Source: Vanessa cardui (Eukaryota > Arthropoda > Insecta > Lepidoptera > Nymphalidae). From it: a DNA stretch of 64,000 nucleotides. The notes below the pieces were generated by a model. That model had not been told where the DNA came from. It did no database searches and saw nothing but the letters and a program-made list of their open reading frames with translations. Location of the stretch: NCBI RefSeq assembly GCF_905220365.1, contig NC_061129.1:14446803-14510802 (forward strand). Direction: 5' to 3'. The translations under genes were made by a program, and so were the position numbers. This document shows, in pieces, positions 57,698 through 64,000 of this stretch (the stretch's first letter is position 1; each line of letters begins with the position of its first letter).

Positions 57698-59471
57698 TAT
57701 AACTGTCAAAACCATGCTGCCCCGACCCCAAATGAAACTGGGATAAGGGCAGGAGGATGTTATGAGTGAAGTGCCTAAATATCTAAACGTTGGATAAGAT
57801 TTTGGTAAAGAGACAGATTTCTATCGCAGGTTTTTCGATATTTATAAGAAGGATTTCATCTAATACGTGCTGATTATTGTATGATGTTCTTCTTTATTCG
57901 TTCGTTCGTCTTTAAAAAAAACGCAAAATGCATTATTAACATAAATTTAGGTGAAAAATATTTTTGTCTTCAATTGAATTCTTTGGCTTACATCGTGTTT
58001 TAGCCATTTGACTATCTTAATTGGTATATAAATAATAGCAGATTGAATTTCTTTGATATTTATTATCTTTTCTGTTCACTAGACAAACTTATTGTGCTAT
58101 ATTATAGAGGTATGTATTTTAAAAATTAAATTCGTAAAAATCCAGAATGGCTTATGTATATTGTTATTTTATTATTTAAACGAGCTACCCCCTTTTTTAT
58201 AAATGTAAACAATTTTGTGCACGTCTCTCCACACTTGTTACTTTAGTAATCCTAATTTCACACAAAAAATTTCTCAGAACTTTACTTTAAGCACAGTATA
58301 TTAAAATCATTAATAATGTAAATTTAATGACATAAGCTTTATTAAACATTTTAACTGATCGTATAATTACAACATTAATAAAGCATACACGTAGGCGTCA
58401 AGATTAAATATATTTAACGATTCTATTCGGTGAGATTTAATCTACTTATGGATTTTTAGAATTACAAAGAAGCATTACTCAATAAGCACATTTGTACGTA
58501 AAAGTCAAGAGATTTTCTACTTTAACGATTATACCTAGCAAAGAGTATTTAATGGACGAGTAATATATTATTTTAAATATAAAGATAATGTAACATTCTT
58601 TATTTGAAATCTGGAACGAGACAACGCTGTTCAACCTCATCTGTCAAAACTGCTTAATGTTTCTAAAAAGGTTTTAAGATCCGACCCGACTTGTTATTGT
58701 TATTTATATTAAGACTGGCCGAATTGCTGGGACCCTTCGCACTTGGATTTTTAAAAAAATATAACAATTCGATGCGCAATTTGATTCTAATCATGATCGA
58801 GTGTAGGTCGATTTTCGAATGTTGTTTAAATTCAGTAATTTCTTGTATTAGTGAGGGTATGGAATGCAGAGGATTGCGCGACTCATGTGTAGGTACACGT
58901 TTTTTGTTTGTGTGCGAGAGAGACGGAATTCGAAATAAGGGTCGTTTATTCGTTTGCGAAGTGCACTAATGGGTGTTATAATATAAGGTTGTGTATATCT
59001 GTAACGAATGGTCGATTTATATTGTAAAAAATATTCTACATACTTACGTTCGATGCGTCATTGTTAATATTTAATTAAATGTATTATTCTTATATATTCG
59101 GTACACACATTTCTCAAGTGGATGAATCATCGAAATTCCCCGGTATATGTGGTTAAGGAAATCTCATTGTAATAAGATTAAGTACTTATTGAGATTCTAA
59201 TCCTCAACAAATAAAATCTCTTTTGTGTTTTTTTTTTCTGATCACAATTTGTTTTGTTCTACTACATATTTAGTTATCATAGATTTATATTTAGGTGCTT
59301 AAAGTTGAAGTAATTGTTACGTAAATGAAATTAAATCAACTAACTACAAACAACAATGAACGGAACAGTATTCCGGTATCCGAAAACTATATCACAAAGT
59401 ATCAAAGGTCTAAAAAATAATGAGCAGACAAAAGAACACCCGCCAGACGTATAGCGGTTCTCGGAACAATT
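57698..59471. other. Non-coding stretch
   Basis: No gene recognised; an open frame of 92 codons at 58691-58969 has no domain I know and is left uncalled. Confidence 0.4.
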
Positions 59472-59550
59472 GTAATTTGCGCTTCAACCGTCTAATCCAG
59501 ACCGCCGGCTATGTAGCACAATGGGTCACATTGAGACTAGACGTCCTTGA
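59472..59550. repeat. Paired repeat U4, copy 1
   Basis: TTCAACCGTCTAATCCAGAC, AGCACAATGGGTCACATTGA and ACGTCCTTGA align with 60853-60934, same direction, about 1.4 kb apart. Confidence 0.65.
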
Positions 59551-59701
59551 AGATCTGCCATAACCGAAGTGCATGCGATATCGCTTGCAAATTAATAGAC
59601 ACAAAATAATAATTCAATTTAGTAATACTTTTCCAATTACATAATCTAGTGAAGTGGAAAGATTTTGTGTCAAATGCAGACTGGTTCGATTAAAATAATT
59701 A

Positions 59702-59849
59702 AATACTGAGTTTCTTGCCGGTTCTTCTCGGTAGAATCTACTTTTCGAACCGGTGGCTTCACTTAATTGTTAATTGACGATTCAAAAGTGCTTATAAAAG
59801 CCCAATTGAATAAAGTTTATTTTGATTTTTATATTGATTTAAAAAAAAA
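59702..59849 (+). mobile_element. LINE 3'-tail repeat
   Basis: ACTGAGTTTCTTGCCGGTTC, TTCTCGGTAGAATCTACTTT, GAACCGGTGGCTTCACTTAA, AATTGACGATTCAAAAGTGC, TTGAATAAAGTTTATTTTGA. Best-preserved copy in the window. Confidence 0.65.
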
Positions 59850-60852
59850 GGTTCTCTATGTCATGAAATCTCAGGATGACGTCATAAATTGATATCATTC
59901 GGAACCACGTAATGATATAAAAATCAGTTTTGTGCCTGAAGTTTTGCAGTTAGCCACGATCGTGTCGGATTCCAGTCCCGTTGGATCAGGGGAATGAGGA
60001 AAAAGAAAGTGAAGTCATCTCTTTTGAGAATGGCTGTAGAAATCGATCAGGAAAACGTCGGTAAAAATCTCGAAAGATAAAAAATCAATTTATCTTTGAA
60101 ACGGGTACTTTTAAATTACTTGATAGGTATATTCCTTCTATTGTGAAGTAAGTGAATAAATAAATGAAACTTATGTAAGGTGAAGTTTGCTAATCAATTG
60201 TTGATAGTTAATTTTGTAGTGTATTTATACTAGCTGTATGTATTATAGTCCCAATTAATTAATTACGTGTTTCTTTATTGGTTAAGTGTAAGAAATGAAT
60301 GTAAAAAATAGACTAATGTATGATAAAGTTATAAGGCTCTAAGTATCAGCGTATCAAGAAAAGAACCTTAATTTTCCCGCCAATGTCATTTTTTTCCCTC
60401 TTCAATAACCGTAGTGATGATACTTATTAAGAATAAATATTTTTGAGCATAACTTACTTGTAACTATATACTTAATTAATTTTAGTATAACTATATTGAC
60501 GATGTATATGTATTATATTGCATGTTCCTTAAAAGATTTTCCAGTGTCAGTTGAATGATTACAGGAGAAATATAATGTGGTTTACGGAAGTTAATAGATA
60601 AGAGACAATACAATACTTTTAAATTTCGTCGTATTACAAAGGGCTAATACAGTTTTTTCTTTCATAATATCACTTACAATTTATTACATATTAAAATTTA
60701 TTAATGATTATTACTCATAAGAATTAACATTTTACGCGCCAAAACCAATTTGCACAGATGACAAAAAACAAAACGTTCATTTAATTCAACCAAAAAGTTC
60801 GCATCAAAAATATGAAACTTATTTAAATATAATAAGTCGTCAATTATGTATT
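59850..60852. other. Non-coding stretch
   Basis: TGACGTCA at 59877-59884. A patch 59950-60060 (CACGATCGTGTCGGATTCCA) is unique-looking. No gene recognised. Confidence 0.35.
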
Positions 60853-60934
60853 GTAAATAATTCGCGCTCAACCGTGTAATCCAGATCGCTCGCTCTGTAG
60901 TACAATGGGTCACTTTGAGAGCGGTCGTCCTTGA
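60853..60934. repeat. Paired repeat U4, copy 2
   Basis: CTCAACCGTGTAATCCAGAT, AGTACAATGGGTCACTTTGA and CGTCCTTGA align with copy 1. A minus open frame (60701-60991) runs through it and has no motif. Confidence 0.65.
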
Positions 60935-61179
60935 CGCGGGATGGCCTGCGTAGCCTATATCTGTTGATGCAAAATGATCTAACTCAGACATTCATATTTT
61001 AAGTTCTTTTTTTAATTAGTGTGACCTATTTGCGCGTCCGCCTGATATATAATATATAAAAAAAATATATAAATAAATGTGTTAATTCTGATTATTATTA
61101 TTTTAGATATATTTCCGCAAAGTATGTTTAGGCTTGACATTAATATTAAGTTGTTTGATTTATATGTATTTATTTATTT

Positions 61180-61265
61180 ATTTAAAAGAGCAGGCTGACA
61201 AATAAGCAACCTGATCGCAAATGGCCAACAGCACCTACAGACATTATCATAATCCAAATTTTCCC
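61180..61265 (-). repeat. U1-related repeat, 3' part (reverse)
   Basis: GAGCAGGCTGACAAATAAGC, AACCTGATCGCAAATGGCC and ACCTACAGACATTATC are a variant of the antisense U1 start (GCCACCTGATGG-TAAGTGG). Confidence 0.35.
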
Positions 61266-63944
61266 TAATATTTTATATTTATACCCTTGAGGTCCTGTTA
61301 GTACACTGGCTTACGAAAATAAATATGAAAATTTTCTTCCAGTTAATAGCTTTTACGCAAAGCTTTGTGATCGAACATATATATGTTGTAACGTATGTAA
61401 TTAGTAGTAATAATAATATTTACTGCGTTTTATAACGTATAAAACACGGTAGTGATCAGAGCTCTATATTTTTAATACTAACGAAATACTACAGAATCTA
61501 TTATAACTTTGAATAGATTAGGTTTTAAGATGATAAAAGAATTATTAAAGTTGCTTAAGAAGTTTCAGACTTTATTGATAACAAATAAATATTTCCTCTT
61601 TATATTCCATAGAAACCGTGCATTTCTCTCGGATAAAGAGTATCCTACGTCTTTCTCCCCCAGCCGTATTTATGTGATTGAGTAACAAACAACCATTAAT
61701 TCAAACAATCACATTTATTATATCAGTAAGATTATGTTCTTTTTTTAAATCGAATCGATTTAGTCCAGACGAAGTCTGCGTCACCAATGCAGTTGAACAG
61801 ATTCCATTATATTTTCGGCAATACAGTTTTACCCTGATCGATGCTCTACATTTCTATGCCGTATATAGAAGGATTTAGGTCAATTTATAAGAATAGAAAT
61901 AACCTTTGAAATGCTGCTATTACAAGAATAGCTTGGTAGTATTTTTAGGAAATCAATTTTGGGGATAATCTAGACCTCAATAGTCAGTTTTAGACCTACC
62001 TATTGTTTAATTCGCAAAGTTAAAATGTATCACTAGCTCTCATCCCAACCCCACTCGCCCAGTAAGAGCAAAATACAAACAGATAAATAAACTTATTGTA
62101 GCATTATATTATTATATATTACGATGAATAAAGTAAATAATTTATTGATTATATTTTATTGGTCCTTAACATTTTTTGTTTAAATCCTCTATTTGTATAG
62201 TTTTAGTCGAGTTTTATTTTATGGAGTACAATTTTTTTTTTAAATATTCCATAAGATAATTCATATATAACTTGATGTTTATAATTATTCAAATACATTT
62301 GATAAATAATAAATGTACTTTTTTGTTCCTTGGTTATATCTCTTTGCCCAGAGATCGTATCCCGTAACCTCTGCAGTTAGCTGCACTGTACGTTTCGTTA
62401 ATATTTCTAATTTCGTTTACGATGTAGATTAGATTAAATTAGAGAGTTATTACAAATTTAATTGCAGGGAAGCCTTTATTAACCATTAATATATTTGTTA
62501 TAAAAGGTGACTGTTATACAGTTAAAAGATTTATTATATTATGCATTTAACTCTTCAGACAAAGTGTCGCAAAGGGAAAAGAATAATCTTATTTAAATCA
62601 CATAAAAACATGTATACACTTCTATATAATTTGAAAACTATCGGAAGTATCACACCCAAGTTGCTCTGCCAATTACAAGTTAGTGAATAAGAGTAAGTGT
62701 CTAAGCGTCCACGTGACGAAAGTTTAATTATATCGTGCCTTACGTTAAGCTATTGTAGAATTAGACCTTTGCCAGATTGGAGTGAATGAAATTAAAAAAA
62801 AATTGTATTCAAATAATAATTTAATTGTCTGTCTTATATATATTTTTTAATATTAATGGACTCAGGGCGCTTTTTATTTTGAAACAATTTTAAAGAATTC
62901 GAAAATTTAAAGTTCTTATTTGAAATTGGAACGCGTAAAACATAATCCCCGTATAGGCTCTAGGCCTATTACGTATAGTTTTATAGTTTTCCATTCTCTT
63001 ATACTCTGTGGCACAATTTTAGAAGGTTGTAAACATTTTAATGGGGTAAGTTTTACGATTGACGGCGAGGGCGGGTCGGGGGACAGGGGCTTCAAGTATT
63101 TCGAAGGCGTTTTACTCGTTTAATGATCGAAACTTTACTGGTTTTAAATGTAATCGGTATTTCTGATGATACCTTTACAATTATGTTCAAAATAATGACA
63201 TGTCATATAATTAACTGGAGTGTTAGACGAACGACGCGACGTAAAGTTATTCTCATAGGACTTATTTTTTTTAATTAGATACCAACTATTTAAATAAATA
63301 TAAATTTTAAATAATACAGTTACTTATAATTATATATAGATCCCGTTTTAAAATATATCATTAAATATTATTTTGATTTTATTTTTTTTAAACTGAAAGG
63401 TATCAATTCTTTCTTTAAGAAATGTTCAATTATTATTTGAAAATCAATAGTAATATTTATTAAACAAAATGAAATTGATATCGTTTGAAGTGGATATTGT
63501 CAGTTATTTCACAGATTCTACTTAAAGCACAGAATATAAATATTTATAATAGACCCATAAATTTTATCAATAGTCGTTTAACGAACTCTAAGACAAAGGA
63601 ATAATTTATCGTACAATGATGTATGTAAAGCTACTACAATCAGGCGGCGCGCAAAAAATGATTTATCAACATAGTGTGCACCTGCCTTTGCGCTTCGACA
63701 TGTGCCGATTTTATTAGTCCTCGTTAATAACGCTTGCACACATGCGGTCCGATTTTTGTGCAAATAACACGAACTCATTTTTCTAGGGTTCCGTAGAAGA
63801 TATTTTTATAACCGCCTGTCTGAACAATCAATAGGTCGGTCAATCAATCTCTACATAATTAATCGATATTAGTTATTGTTGAAATATTATGTAAATACAT
63901 TTGTTGTTGTTATATTAACAAAATTTTTTTTTACCATTGAAAAT
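61266..63944. other. Long non-coding stretch
   Basis: AT-rich; GACGGCGAGGGCGGGTCGGG near 63060 and 63645-63780 (CAGGCGGCGCGCAAAAAATG) are GC-richer spots without exon signals. TAGGGTTCCGTAGA at 63785 resembles the edge of a common repeat. Small open frames (61678-61878, 62920-63123, 63578-63778) lack motifs. Confidence 0.4.
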
Positions 63945-64000
63945 AGCTTGGTAGACAATCTGATGGTAAGTATCATTATATCGGAATAACAGTACGATTC
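63945..64000 (-). repeat. Possible start of a U1 repeat (reverse), cut by window end
   Basis: CTTGGTAGACAATCTGATGG then TAAGTATCATT matches the antisense U1 3' end (CATCAGGTGGCCCAT and complement of ACCATCAG). Continues beyond the window. Confidence 0.35.

Noticed and set aside
58691..58969. 92-codon open frame
   Set aside because: No recognisable domain, no splice or promoter support; within chance expectation for the window.

Overview
This window is most likely nuclear DNA of a moth or butterfly. It is AT-rich, has almost no long open reading frames, and is littered with dispersed repeats that I recognise from memory as typical of Lepidoptera, and of nymphalid butterflies in particular. 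These include tRNA-derived SINEs, short non-autonomous Helitron-like elements ending in CTAG/CTAA, and LINE 3' tails. No database search was possible, so family assignments rest on visible motifs and recall.

The one clearly coding region is at 35.8-39.6 kb. It is a GC-rich, 5'-truncated non-LTR retrotransposon of the R1 clade, flanked by a perfect 14-bp target-site duplication (35781-35794 and 39648-39661) and ending in a poly(A) tail. It keeps the C-terminal part of ORF1 (three zinc knuckles) and an uninterrupted 1051-codon ORF2 (apurinic-type endonuclease, reverse transcriptase, C-terminal CCHC motif). The two frames overlap by ATGA. The insertion looks young. However, the normally near-invariant PQG of reverse transcriptase motif B reads PHW, so this copy may be catalytically dead although its frame is open.

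Layout: 0-8.6 kb is AT-rich non-coding DNA with degenerate SINE/LINE scraps, a nested hairpin (3.55-3.70 kb), a GC-rich island (4.20-4.35 kb) and two Helitron-like elements. 8.7-10.45 kb is a repeat cluster with a 37-T run, a Helitron and a near-perfect inverted repeat with 222-bp arms. 11.6-14.2 kb holds a 21-bp tandem repeat, a LINE tail, a SINE and three copies of an unclassified repeat. 18.7-28 kb is dense in repeats: LINE 3' fragments with I-like and RTE-like features, SINEs, Helitrons. 28-35.7 kb is sparse. 35.8-39.9 kb is the R1-clade element followed by a SINE. 40-64 kb is sparse non-coding DNA with scattered repeats, an 18-bp-arm hairpin at 56.5 kb and a pair of diverged repeats at 59.5 and 60.9 kb.

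I found no convincing host gene, tRNA, rRNA or CRISPR array. The window reads as intergenic or intronic DNA. Several unique, CpG-containing stretches could be regulatory elements or untranslated exons, but the sequence alone cannot show that. No new multi-gene system is visible; the strongest leads are the R1-clade copy and the structured repeats.
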